Shown here in pieces: positions 1 through 8,145 of a DNA stretch of 64,000 nt. Each line of letters opens with the position of its first letter. The first letter of the stretch is position 1. Source of the stretch: JABAAE01 sp905480545 (lineage in GTDB: Bacteria; Planctomycetota; Planctomycetia; Pirellulales; Pirellulaceae); NCBI GenBank assembly GCA_943788025.1, contig CALSOR010000012.1, positions 315,522 through 379,521 of the forward strand, in the 5' to 3' direction. The position numbers and the translations under genes are program-made. The notes under the pieces are model-generated. The model did not search any database and was not told the origin of the DNA. It saw only the letters and a program-made list of their open reading frames with translations.

Positions 1-1
1 T

Positions 2-490
2 ACCATTGTGACCCTCTTTGAATCCGATCCGATTTCCTTGAGTCGACTGTTTGCGAAGGTCGCAAAGGCAAGCAATGTTCACGTCTTCATTAATTGGGAG
101 GCAACGGGAGAGCAGTTTTTGCCGTCCGGTTCGCTACCGCTTGCCATAGATGGTGAGCCATTTGATCAAATTATCGTTGAATTGGCAGAAGCGATGAAGC
201 TTGGGATCGTTTGGCACTCTTCGAACGTTGTCGAGTTAACCACGGAGTATGGGGCGTCTTCGAATCTAACGTTTGAATCGTATGATATTTCAAAGGCAGT
301 CCAACCCGGATCGACACCTGAACGCTTTCTCGCCGCAATCAAAAAATTACTCTCGGAAAATAAGATTGCTGATTTTAAGAAGGCCGAAATTGGTCTCGAT
401 CCAATGGACAATAAGACGCTGTATGCGGTTTTGCCCCAGGAGGCTCATCAAAATGTGCGTCGCATTGTTCGTTTTCTCAAATCCAAATAG
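2..490 (+). CDS. C-terminal part of an unknown protein, cut by the window edge
   Basis: The frame is already open at base 2 and reads T-I-V before the first possible GTG start at base 8, so the gene most likely begins outside the window. The visible 160 residues end in a lysine/arginine-rich tail. The pattern of a short hydrophobic strand, a helix and then a phrase of the type 'LPLAIDGEPFDQIIVELAE' resembles the short beta-alpha repeats found at the N-terminus of secretins and TonB-dependent receptors (STN-like), which are common in planctomycete secreted proteins. That is only a resemblance; I do not recognise the protein. It is followed by about 200 bases without a gene and then by the promoter side of the amidohydrolase gene split by the insertion element. 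Confidence 0.6.
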   Translation, partial: TIVTLFESDPISLSRLFAKVAKASNVHVFINWEATGEQFLPSGSLPLAIDGEPFDQIIVELAEAMKLGIVWHSSNVVELTTEYGASSNLTFESYDISKAVQPGSTPERFLAAIKKLLSENKIADFKKAEIGLDPMDNKTLYAVLPQEAHQNVRRIVRFLKSK

Positions 491-697
491 TTTTCCCTGC
501 CGGATCTAGCCGCGGAATGGTCGAACATCGGTCTTTCCGCTTTTAAGTTGCTGCAGATCCAATTGAACATTTAGTTTTCCGTATCGCACTCAGAAGCTGA
601 ATTGGCGAAAACGTGCATGTATCGCGCAGAAAACGCGAATTTTGCATGGTAGACTACTAAGTCTTGATTTGACTTCTTTGATTGGCTGAGGTGCTGA

Positions 698-728
698 ATG
701 TTGTTTCGAATTTCCCGTTGCTCGGGAG
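698..728 (+). pseudogene. Severed 5' end of the amidohydrolase gene (start codon and signal-peptide codons)
   Basis: An ATG at 698 opens ten codons that run up to the insertion element. If the element (729-2167) and one copy of the 5-bp target duplication are removed, these codons join the frame of the amidohydrolase at 2173 without a break. The result is MLFRISRCSG followed by VLSCLLLILCFCLAGHAQ, a textbook signal peptide with a positively charged start, a leucine-rich core and an A-x-A-like cleavage region. A GAGG sequence lies about seven bases before the ATG. The original start codon is therefore separated from the rest of the gene by 1.44 kb. Confidence 0.8.
724..728. repeat. Left target-site duplication of the IS3-type element
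   Basis: GGGAG immediately before the left terminal inverted repeat; the same five bases follow the right terminal repeat at 2168-2172. A perfect 5-bp duplication marks a complete insertion. Confidence 0.85.
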
Positions 729-799
729 TGTAATGCGTCATCGTCAATGAGACATTTTAGAAGTTAGAATTGTTGGTCTCAATAAGAAAGCAGAGACCG

Positions 800-1099
800 A
801 TGAGTGAAAAACGAAAACGCAAGAGCTGGACGGCATCGGAGAAGATGCGAATCGTCTTGGCAGGGCTTGAGCCCGGAGTTGAGGTATCGGAGCTTTGTCG
901 TCGTGAGGGCATTCAGCCCACCCAGTATTACAATTGGAAGAGCCAATTGGTGTCGAGTGCTGAATCGGTTTTCGGTGACAAGCGACGCTCGAAAGCCGAA
1001 GACCGCCACCAGCACCAACAACAGGAAGAGCTTCGCAAGAAAGACGCGATCATCGCCGAGATTCTTGCAGAAAACCTGGAGTTAAAAAAAACGCTTTAG
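800..1099 (+). CDS. IS3-family transposase OrfA (helix-turn-helix)
   Basis: About 99 residues from the ATG at 800. The first 60 residues form the transposase_8 type helix-turn-helix with the phrases KRKSWTASEKMRIVLAGLEP, SELCRREGI and 'YYNWKSQLV', which are typical of IS3 OrfA. The C-terminal half is a leucine-zipper-like helix (EELRKKDAIIAEILAENLEL). The frame ends at a TAG directly after a run of eight A residues (1084-1091). The -1 frame at this run is open and leads into OrfB, so the usual programmed -1 slip (A-AAA-AAA type) could give the OrfAB fusion transposase. The protein would bind the terminal repeats of the element. Confidence 0.9.
   Translation: MSEKRKRKSWTASEKMRIVLAGLEPGVEVSELCRREGIQPTQYYNWKSQLVSSAESVFGDKRRSKAEDRHQHQQQEELRKKDAIIAEILAENLELKKTL
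1084..1091 (+). promoter_or_regulatory. Candidate programmed -1 frameshift site of the IS
   Basis: A run of eight A bases lies eight bases before the OrfA stop codon. Reading -1 from this run gives VKKNALGLEDYGQLP and continues openly into OrfB, which otherwise has only a GTG at 1147 to start from. This is the standard way IS3 elements make their OrfAB transposase; the site is inferred from phase and position. Confidence 0.65.
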
Positions 1100-1146
1100 G
1101 ACTTGAAGACTACGGACAACTGCCAGCCGAACTTCAACAGCAAGTC

Positions 1147-2127
1147 GTGGCGGAAGTTAATCGTGCTTTGTCTGTTGGTTCGTTGAAAACGAATGAGGTA
1201 TTGAATCATCTCGGTGTGTCGCGGGCCAGCTACTTTCGATGGAAGAAAGAAGAATCCTGGAAGCGAGAGCGTCGTGAGGTGATCAAGCCCGTTCAGGCTT
1301 TCGAGGCATTGCCCGAGGAGAAGCAAGCCGTGGTGAAATACGCTTTGGAGCATCCAGGCGTCCGCCATCGCGAGCTTGCCTGGCGAATGATTGGCGACGA
1401 TGTGGCTTACCTGAGTATGAGTACCGTTTATCGAATTTTACTGAGTGAAGAGCTGATGTGTCTTCGTCGTGGCCGCAAGAAACGGTATCGCGACGAGGCA
1501 GAAAAAGCGAGTCGCCCCGACGAAATCTGGGCGACCGATCTAATGTATTTGAAGGTCGGCGGAATTCAGTACTACCTGCTGAATTTCATCGACGAGTATT
1601 CGCGTTACCTGGTTCACTGGGAGTTGTTGACGAGCATGGACGGACATTCAATCAGTATCGGCGCCCAGAAAGCACTTGAGAGTTTACAGATGGACCAAGA
1701 GGGAAAAGTCGTAGCCCAGCCGATCATTCGTAGCGACAACGGAAGCGGCTACATCAGCAAGGAGTTTGGCGGTTTGCTGGATCATCACGAATTGACTCAC
1801 CACCGAATCAAGCCGCATTGCCCCGAAGAAAACGGAGTGATGGAACGTTGCAACCGGACGATCCGGGAAGCGATTGAAGAACACGAACTTGTCGGCCGAT
1901 ACGACTCAGAAGAAACCATAAAAAGGATTGTCGACCATTACAACAACGAGCGATTGCACAGTGCCTTGGGGTATCAAACTCCAGCGACTTGGTACCGTGG
2001 CAACCCGGACGAAATCAGCTCCGCCCGGCGACTGAAGTTGTCTCAGTCTCGACACCGACGAAAGCAGATTAACCTTGGCATCCGCCAAAGAACTTTACCT
2101 TTAGAACTGAACCAGACCACCAATTAA
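1147..2127 (+). CDS. IS3-family transposase OrfB (DDE integrase core)
   Basis: 326 residues counted from a GTG; the frame is open upstream to the slippery A run, so the working protein is probably the OrfAB fusion. After an N-terminal helical part (HTH_21-like) comes an rve-type catalytic core: the first Asp is in 'DEIWATDLMYLKVGG', the second in 'IIRSDNGSGYIS', and the Glu in 'HCPEENGVMERCNRTIREA', about 35 residues after the second Asp, which fits D,D(35)E. The tail 'HYNNERLHSALGYQTPATWY' is a standard IS3 signature. All catalytic residues are present. It cuts and joins the ends of the element. Confidence 0.93.
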   Translation: MAEVNRALSVGSLKTNEVLNHLGVSRASYFRWKKEESWKRERREVIKPVQAFEALPEEKQAVVKYALEHPGVRHRELAWRMIGDDVAYLSMSTVYRILLSEELMCLRRGRKKRYRDEAEKASRPDEIWATDLMYLKVGGIQYYLLNFIDEYSRYLVHWELLTSMDGHSISIGAQKALESLQMDQEGKVVAQPIIRSDNGSGYISKEFGGLLDHHELTHHRIKPHCPEENGVMERCNRTIREAIEEHELVGRYDSEETIKRIVDHYNNERLHSALGYQTPATWYRGNPDEISSARRLKLSQSRHRRKQINLGIRQRTLPLELNQTTN

Positions 2128-2167
2128 AGCTGAACAAAAAAGTCTCACTTGCCGCTGAAACAAATCA

Positions 2168-2172
2168 GGGAG
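2168..2172. repeat. Right target-site duplication of the IS3-type element
   Basis: GGGAG directly after the right terminal inverted repeat, identical to 724-728. Confidence 0.85.
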
Positions 2173-2189
2173 TTCTTTCATGTCTCCTT

Positions 2190-5100
2190 TTGATATTGTG
2201 TTTTTGTTTAGCAGGGCACGCGCAGGACGATCGCTCCACGGAACATAATGAAGGATTGCGAGAAAACGTTCCAAGCGATTACGCGATTACCAACGTGAAA
2301 ATTGTCGTTTCGGCTGGAACGGTTATTGAGAAAGGGACCATTGTTGTTCGCGAAGGAAAAATTGCGAGCGTTAGTACGATTGAAAATACGATCCCAACCG
2401 ACTTGAAGGTTATTGATCTTAACGGCAAAACATTATACCCGGGACTGATCGATGGATTCACGGAACAGGATGTCGACACATCAGAGTTGGAAGCCGGTGC
2501 GGCGTATTGGAACGCGTACATACTGCCGCAGCTTTCGACTGCCGATCAGTACAAAGTTGACAACGAATTGAATTCGAAAATGCGTAAACAAGGTGTGACG
2601 GCTCGACTCGTTGCTCCTGCGGGTGGGATTTTGAAGGGTACCAGTTGCTTTGTTCTTACCGACGGTAGTTCTGTCGCTGATTCGCTTTTGAAATCGAACG
2701 TTGCGCAACACGGACGCTTGACCGTTTCACGTCGTTTTGGTGGCAGCGGTACTCGCCCTTCGTATCCGAATTCGCCAATGGGAGCGGTCGCTTTGGCACG
2801 ACAGGCAATGTACGACGCCCAGTGGTACGTGGAAGCGAACGGCGCCGTGAATGCGGATTCGACGATTCCAAGACCGGAGACAAACGATGCACTCGCGTCG
2901 TTGCAAGGTGTCCTTGGCGGCGATCAAAGCTTGATCATTGACACGTCGAATGAGCTTTTCTTTTTGCGGGCCGATCGATTCGCTCGCGAGTTTGGTGTGA
3001 AAACATTGATTCATGGAAACGGATTTGAGTTTCGACGGCTTGACGCGATAGCGGCAACCGGACGTTCTATCCTGCTGCCAGTGAATTTCCCATCTGCTCC
3101 AAACGTAACCAGCTTCGAGTCGACATTGAATGTTTCGTTGGAAACGTTGATGGAATGGGACATCGCTCCTGAAAACCCGGCGAGGGTGTCAGCCGCCGGA
3201 ATGACTTTCGCATTTTGCTCAAGTGGACTGTCGGATCCGGCGGACTTTTTGAAGAACGTCAGGATGGCAGTCGATCGAGGGCTTTCTCCCAATGCCGCAT
3301 TGAAGGCACTCACAACGACGCCGGCCGAATTGCTGGGTGTATCTAATTTGGTCGGAACGGTGGAGCCAGGGAAACTAGCAAATTTCGTTGTGACCGACGG
3401 AGAATTGTTCGACTCAGAAACGAAGATCGTCGAGACATGGGTAAACGGAATTCGCCATGAAATGAAGCCTGCGAAGTCGTATGACGCAACAGCCGATTGG
3501 ACCGTTAAAACGCTTGGGCCAGATGGAAAAGCGTTGTCTTTGGAGCTGTCCATTAAGACATCGGACAAATCTTCTTCCGGCTCCATTCAATGGCCACAAT
3601 TGAAAACGAAGAAGTCCGAAGACAAGTCCTCTAAAAACTCAAAAACAAAACAAAAAAACACAAGCAAGAAGGCGAGGAAAGCTAAAAAGAAAGGTGACGG
3701 TAAAGAAAACAAAACCGATGCTGAATCCCCTTTAGCGGTCAAATTTCTGAAAGTCGGAATCAACAATGCTCGACTCAGCGCTACCTTTGATTCAAAGGAA
3801 TTTGGAGGGGACGGTATCGCACAATTGACGTTTGTTTTTGATTCTGGAGATGCTGAATCGGCAAGCGGGTATTTGACTTGGCCCGACGGTAAACGTGTTG
3901 CCGTCGCAGCGAATAAAGTTGCGAAGGAAGATGCGAAGGAAGATGCGAAGAATGCTGCCAAGGAAGATGCCGAGATCAAGAAGAATACGGAGGCCACGAA
4001 AGAAACGACAGAAACAAAAGTAAAGAAAGCGAACGATAAAACCGAATCCAATCTATCTGCTTCCGAGCCTTCAAAAGGCAAACTCGCTCAAGTCGAACAG
4101 GAAAATGCCAGTTACCCGGTGAATTTTCCCTTGGGTGCGTTTGGTGTCGAATCAGCTCCAAAATCAGAGTTGGTCTTCATTCACAACGTCACCATTTGGA
4201 CATGCGGCGAACAAGGCGTGATTAAAAATGGTGCGGTATTGATTCAGGATGGAAAAATCGCTGCTGTGGGTAAGGATTTAAAGGTTCCAAAAATCAAGGA
4301 CCTGACAGTCATTGATGGAAAAGCAATGCATGTCACTCCCGGAATCATTGATTGTCATTCGCACATTGCCAGCGACGGTGGAATCAACGAGAGTGGTCAA
4401 GCCATCACTGCCGAGGTGCGAATCGGTGACTTCATCAATGCCAATGATATGAATCTTTATAGGCAGCTTGCCGGCGGGGTAACGTCGTCAAACATTCTGC
4501 ACGGATCAGCAAACCCCATTGGTGGTCAGAATCAGGTCATCAAGCTGCGATGGGGAATGTTGGACGAAGAAATGAAATTTGCGGAAGCGCCTCAAGGAAT
4601 TAAATTTGCGTTAGGCGAAAATGTAAAACGAAGTCGTTCACCCGAATCAACGCGTTACCCGCGAACTCGGATGGGCGTCGAACAGATCTTCATGGATGAA
4701 TTCCGTGCAGCGAAGAGTTATGAAAAACAGTGGAAGCAGTGGAAGTCAACCAAAACTGGGCTTCCGCCACGGCGTAACTTGGAACTGGATGCGATGGTTG
4801 AGATCTTGAAGGGTGATCGTTGGATTCATTGTCACAGTTACCGTCAGGACGAAATTCTCGCATTGATCCGATTGCTTGATGGTATGGGGATTCAAATTGG
4901 CACGTTCCAGCATATTTTGGAAGGCTATAAAGTCGCCGACGCGATGAAGCGACATGGAGCAATGGGATCGGCATTTGCCGATTGGTGGGCCTACAAATTT
5001 GAAGTTTATGACGCGATTCCATACGGAGGTGCATTGATGCACAACGCCGGTGTTGTTGTATCGTTCAATTCTGACGATCGTGAGCTTGCACGTCACCTAA

Positions 5101-5498
5101 ATCATGAAGCGGCAAAGGCCGTTAAATATGGTGGCGTTCCTCCTGAGGAAGCGCTGAAGTTCGTGACATTGAATCCCGCGAAACAGCTTCGAATCGACCA
5201 ATATGTTGGCTCAATCGAAGCAGGTAAACACGCCGATCTCGTGTTGTGGAGCGGTGACCCACTGTCCACCATGTCGCGATGCGAAAAGACGTGGGTTGAT
5301 GGAAGGCGCATGTTCGATCGAGGAGTAGACGCGAAAAAGCGTGCGGAATTCGCAGAAATGAAACGTGTTTTGGTTCAGAAGGTCTTGGCTTCGGGACAGA
5401 AAATGAATACTGCACCCGGCGGACGTACTCCTCGTGAATCCGAGATGTGGCCTAACTACGACGAATATTGCAAATGCAAAAGCAAAGCAACAAACTAA
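2190..5498 (+). CDS. Large secreted double amidohydrolase, 5' end displaced by the IS
   Basis: From a TTG at 2190 the frame gives 1102 residues; the native start is the ATG at 698, now cut off by the insertion, so present-day translation and export are doubtful. The protein holds two amidohydrolase-like (imidazolonepropionase-type) modules. The first (about residues 30-430) has the beta-sandwich phrase 'LYPGLIDGFTEQD' but lacks the HxH metal ligands. A lysine-rich linker follows (about 470-520 and 590-650). The second module (about 660-1075) has the real metal motif 'GIIDCHSHIASDGG' (His near 722 and 724), 'HCHSYRQDE' near 880 and 'FNSDDREL' near 960, as expected for a metal-dependent TIM-barrel hydrolase. 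Another amidohydrolase follows 95 bases downstream on the same strand, so the two probably act together outside the cytoplasm. Substrate unknown. Confidence 0.85.
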   Translation: MILCFCLAGHAQDDRSTEHNEGLRENVPSDYAITNVKIVVSAGTVIEKGTIVVREGKIASVSTIENTIPTDLKVIDLNGKTLYPGLIDGFTEQDVDTSELEAGAAYWNAYILPQLSTADQYKVDNELNSKMRKQGVTARLVAPAGGILKGTSCFVLTDGSSVADSLLKSNVAQHGRLTVSRRFGGSGTRPSYPNSPMGAVALARQAMYDAQWYVEANGAVNADSTIPRPETNDALASLQGVLGGDQSLIIDTSNELFFLRADRFAREFGVKTLIHGNGFEFRRLDAIAATGRSILLPVNFPSAPNVTSFESTLNVSLETLMEWDIAPENPARVSAAGMTFAFCSSGLSDPADFLKNVRMAVDRGLSPNAALKALTTTPAELLGVSNLVGTVEPGKLANFVVTDGELFDSETKIVETWVNGIRHEMKPAKSYDATADWTVKTLGPDGKALSLELSIKTSDKSSSGSIQWPQLKTKKSEDKSSKNSKTKQKNTSKKARKAKKKGDGKENKTDAESPLAVKFLKVGINNARLSATFDSKEFGGDGIAQLTFVFDSGDAESASGYLTWPDGKRVAVAANKVAKEDAKEDAKNAAKEDAEIKKNTEATKETTETKVKKANDKTESNLSASEPSKGKLAQVEQENASYPVNFPLGAFGVESAPKSELVFIHNVTIWTCGEQGVIKNGAVLIQDGKIAAVGKDLKVPKIKDLTVIDGKAMHVTPGIIDCHSHIASDGGINESGQAITAEVRIGDFINANDMNLYRQLAGGVTSSNILHGSANPIGGQNQVIKLRWGMLDEEMKFAEAPQGIKFALGENVKRSRSPESTRYPRTRMGVEQIFMDEFRAAKSYEKQWKQWKSTKTGLPPRRNLELDAMVEILKGDRWIHCHSYRQDEILALIRLLDGMGIQIGTFQHILEGYKVADAMKRHGAMGSAFADWWAYKFEVYDAIPYGGALMHNAGVVVSFNSDDRELARHLNHEAAKAVKYGGVPPEEALKFVTLNPAKQLRIDQYVGSIEAGKHADLVLWSGDPLSTMSRCEKTWVDGRRMFDRGVDAKKRAEFAEMKRVLVQKVLASGQKMNTAPGGRTPRESEMWPNYDEYCKCKSKATN

Positions 5499-5593
5499 CT
5501 TGCAACGCAGCAGCCAATTTGTGAAGCATCTCGTCAAACGAAAACAGCTTGGATGAGTGATCACAAAAGAACAACAGTACGAAAATAAACAAC

Positions 5594-6970
5594 ATGAACA
5601 ATAAAATAATGAATCAAACACGACGCTTGGCGTTCAACGCTAAACGGTCATTGGCGATTTTTTCGCTTGCGTTTTGTTTTCTTTCCAATGTGAATTGGGC
5701 TCACGATGAGATTCCCGGTGACGACCAGAAAAATCCAATTGTACTGATAAACGGAACGGTTCATCCCATTTCCAGTCCAGCAATTGAAAACGGTATGATT
5801 CTTTTTCATAAAGGGAAAATTGTTGCGGTCGGAAAAAAGGTCAAGTTTCCGAAAAACGCAAAAGTAATTGACGTGAAGGGCAAGCATGTTTTCCCGTCAC
5901 TATTTGAGGCTCACTCTCAGATTGGTTTGATTGAAATTGGTGCGGTGCGTTCAACCGATGACCGTAGCGAAATCGGCTTAATCAATCCGAATGTCAAAGC
6001 GCAGGTTGCGGTCAATCCGGATAGCGAGGTCATTCCCGTGACCCGTAGTAACGGCGTATTGCTCGCTTTGACTGCTCCAAGTGGTTCGATCGTCTCCGGC
6101 AAATCGGCTGTGATTCAGCTTGATGGTTGGACTTATGAGGACATGACGGTCAAAGGTGTTGCTGCAATGAATGTCGTATGGCCATCGGTTGGTTCGGCGA
6201 TTCCATTCACTTCAACTTCGCCTACTTTTCGCCGCGGTCGGCGCGGCGGCGGAAGCAATGGTGATTCAATTCAGATATTGCGTAAATTGTTTGATGATAC
6301 GCGCGCGTATAAAAAGGCATTGGTAAGCGGTTCAGCGTCGTTTAAGCATGATCTGCGTTTGGAGGCAATGATCCCAGTGGCGGATGGTCAGCTGCCGATG
6401 ATGGTCGAGGCGAATGATCTTCAGCAGATTCAATCAGCAGTAGCATTCGCATCTGAGCAAAAGGCAAAGCTAATTATTTTAGGTGGCTACGACGCGCCAC
6501 TTTGTGCCCAACTGCTGAAGAAACATGACGTGCCAGTCATTCTGTCGGCCGTTTACCGAATGCCTCGCCGTCGGAACGATGACTACGACGCGGCATACAC
6601 GTTGCCGGTTCGCCTACAGAAATTGGGCGTCAAATATTGCATCAGTGGTACGGATCGTTCCGAAACGTGGAATGCACGAATTCTTCCTGACCACGCAGGG
6701 ACGGCAGTTGCCTACGGACTGGAGAAAAACGAAGCGCTCAAGGCAATCACACTTTACCCAGCACAAATTCTCGGTGTTGATAAACAAGTCGGCTCCTTGG
6801 ACGTTGGCAAAGATGCCACTTTGTTCGTTTCAACAGCCAGTCCGTTGAACATCGCCAATCAAGTTGAAGTTGCGTTTGTCCAAGGACGACATGTCGAACT
6901 CAATGACCGGCACAAGCGTTTATACAAAAAATATCAAGAGAAGTACCGCCAGAAAGCCGTTGCCAAATAG
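5594..6970 (+). CDS. Secreted amidohydrolase-like protein with degenerate metal site
   Basis: 458 residues from ATG 5594 (a second ATG at 5612 is also possible; neither has a clear ribosome site). An N-terminal signal peptide (RSLAIFSLAFCFLSNVNWAH) is followed by an amidohydrolase fold of the imidazolonepropionase type: 'VLINGTVHPIS', a sandwich strand, and 'HVFPSLFEAHSQIGLIE', where the usual HxH has become HxQ. A C-terminal 'ITLYPAQILGVDKQVGSLDVGKDATLFV' is the classic amidohydrolase end. With the first metal ligands altered and only 'ISGTDRSE' near the C-terminal Asp position, catalysis may be changed or lost. It resembles the first half of the preceding double amidohydrolase and probably arose from the same family; the two are adjacent and co-oriented. 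Confidence 0.85.
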   Translation: MNNKIMNQTRRLAFNAKRSLAIFSLAFCFLSNVNWAHDEIPGDDQKNPIVLINGTVHPISSPAIENGMILFHKGKIVAVGKKVKFPKNAKVIDVKGKHVFPSLFEAHSQIGLIEIGAVRSTDDRSEIGLINPNVKAQVAVNPDSEVIPVTRSNGVLLALTAPSGSIVSGKSAVIQLDGWTYEDMTVKGVAAMNVVWPSVGSAIPFTSTSPTFRRGRRGGGSNGDSIQILRKLFDDTRAYKKALVSGSASFKHDLRLEAMIPVADGQLPMMVEANDLQQIQSAVAFASEQKAKLIILGGYDAPLCAQLLKKHDVPVILSAVYRMPRRRNDDYDAAYTLPVRLQKLGVKYCISGTDRSETWNARILPDHAGTAVAYGLEKNEALKAITLYPAQILGVDKQVGSLDVGKDATLFVSTASPLNIANQVEVAFVQGRHVELNDRHKRLYKKYQEKYRQKAVAK

Positions 6971-7232
6971 GCATGTGGCGCGTTACCCGGATTTGGTTGG
7001 CTGGTGATTTTCTGCTCCGTCAAAATTTTTGTTAAACCACGTGCTCAACGGGGCGCGAATCATTTTGTGCAAAATTCGCAGGCGGAGTTTCCCGAGCAGC
7101 GTAAAAGGTTGCTCTGAGCAGCCACCCTCATCCAAGTGCGAACCATTTTCGCGTAAACTTATCCTTCTGTTTTGGCTGAATCGATTGCGTGCCGGCCGTA
7201 TCAACGTTTACTTACGAAAGACCTGGCTTTTA

Positions 7233-8072
7233 ATGGTCCAAAATGTCGGTGTCCAAAAACTTGAAGTTGATGGATTTACTATAGAGGGATACTCGCGCGC
7301 CGCGGTTCAGACTTGTTGGAGGATCCCGGAATTAAAAGTTGGATTCGATTTGGGCGCGCAGCCTTGGGATTTTATGGGAACACCGACGTGGTTTGTTTCG
7401 CATATGCATTTGGATCATTGTGCGGCTTTGCCTGTTTATATTGCACGGCGGCGAATGATGAAAATGGAACCTCCGGTGATTTACTTGCCGGAAAAAGCAG
7501 TCGATACCGTCGACAATATTCTGCGGCAGTTTAGTAAACTTGATCGAGGGCGACTTCCATGCGAATTGATTGGAATCCAACCTGGTGATGAAATTGAATT
7601 GAGCCGTGAATTGGTTGTTTCGGTGCAAAAGGCGTTTCACACCGTACCAGCGATGAGTTTTTTGGTATGGGAACGTCGAAAGAAGCTGAAGCCAGAATTC
7701 CTCGAGCTTTCCGGTGAAGAGATTAGGGATTTGAAGACGAGGGGTGTTCAGATCACGCATGAATCAAGAGTTCCTCTTGTCGGTTATTTGGGGGACAGTT
7801 CTCCGCGAGGCTTGGATGAATCTCCGGATTTGTATCGTGCGAAAATCCTGATCTCGGAGATGACATTTCTGGCCCCCGATCACCGGAAGGAGTTGATTCA
7901 CAAAAATGGGCACATGCATTTGGACGACTACGTCGATCGGGCAGAGCGTTTTGAAAATGATGCCATTATCGCGGGGCATTTTAGTACGCGATATAACAAA
8001 CGTCAGGCAACTCGATTCGTCGAACGCGCGTTTCCCGATATGCTTAATGGCCGATTGCATTTGTTTATTTGA
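7233..8072 (+). CDS. MBL-fold metallo-hydrolase, RNase Z-like
   Basis: 279 residues from ATG 7233. The open frame extends back to 7029, but the extra residues (arginine- and proline-rich) look like non-coding sequence, whereas 'VGVQKLEVDGFTIEGYSRA' is a normal domain start. The metal motif 'SHMHLDHCAALPVY' (HxHxDH) lies near residue 60. Further ligands are suggested by 'AFHTVPAMSF', 'VGYLGDSSPRGL' and the final 'IIAGHFSTRY', the order seen in tRNase Z-like beta-lactamase folds. The protein probably hydrolyses a phosphodiester, but tRNA processing is not shown. A second RNase Z-like gene lies at 36846-37604. It stands just before the ThiF/MoeB gene on the same strand, with 73 bases between. 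Confidence 0.85.
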   Translation: MVQNVGVQKLEVDGFTIEGYSRAAVQTCWRIPELKVGFDLGAQPWDFMGTPTWFVSHMHLDHCAALPVYIARRRMMKMEPPVIYLPEKAVDTVDNILRQFSKLDRGRLPCELIGIQPGDEIELSRELVVSVQKAFHTVPAMSFLVWERRKKLKPEFLELSGEEIRDLKTRGVQITHESRVPLVGYLGDSSPRGLDESPDLYRAKILISEMTFLAPDHRKELIHKNGHMHLDDYVDRAERFENDAIIAGHFSTRYNKRQATRFVERAFPDMLNGRLHLFI

Positions 8073-8145
8073 CTGATGGCAAATCAAAATTTCGGTCATT
8101 ATTTCCTAAAGCCACCCTCCTGGATGTCATGAAGTCGAATTGCCA

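Larger units (their letters stand above)
729..2167 (+). mobile_element. Complete IS3-family insertion sequence, 1439 bp
   Basis: The element begins TGTAATGCGTCATCG and ends in CAAATCA. The outer about 25 bases (left 729-753, right 2142-2167 read in reverse) form imperfect inverted repeats that share the inner block TGAGAC and most other positions, with one one-base gap. It carries two overlapping-phase frames, OrfA and OrfB, the standard IS3 arrangement, and is flanked by the duplication GGGAG (724-728 and 2168-2172). It landed inside the signal-peptide codons of the amidohydrolase gene. A truncated relative of its left 240 bases lies at 56617-56856. Both transposase frames look intact, so the copy may still be active. 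Confidence 0.9.

Noticed and set aside
7029..7232. N-terminal extension of the MBL-fold gene
   Set aside because: The extra 68 residues are arginine-rich and unlike the family; the ATG at 7233 gives the normal domain start.
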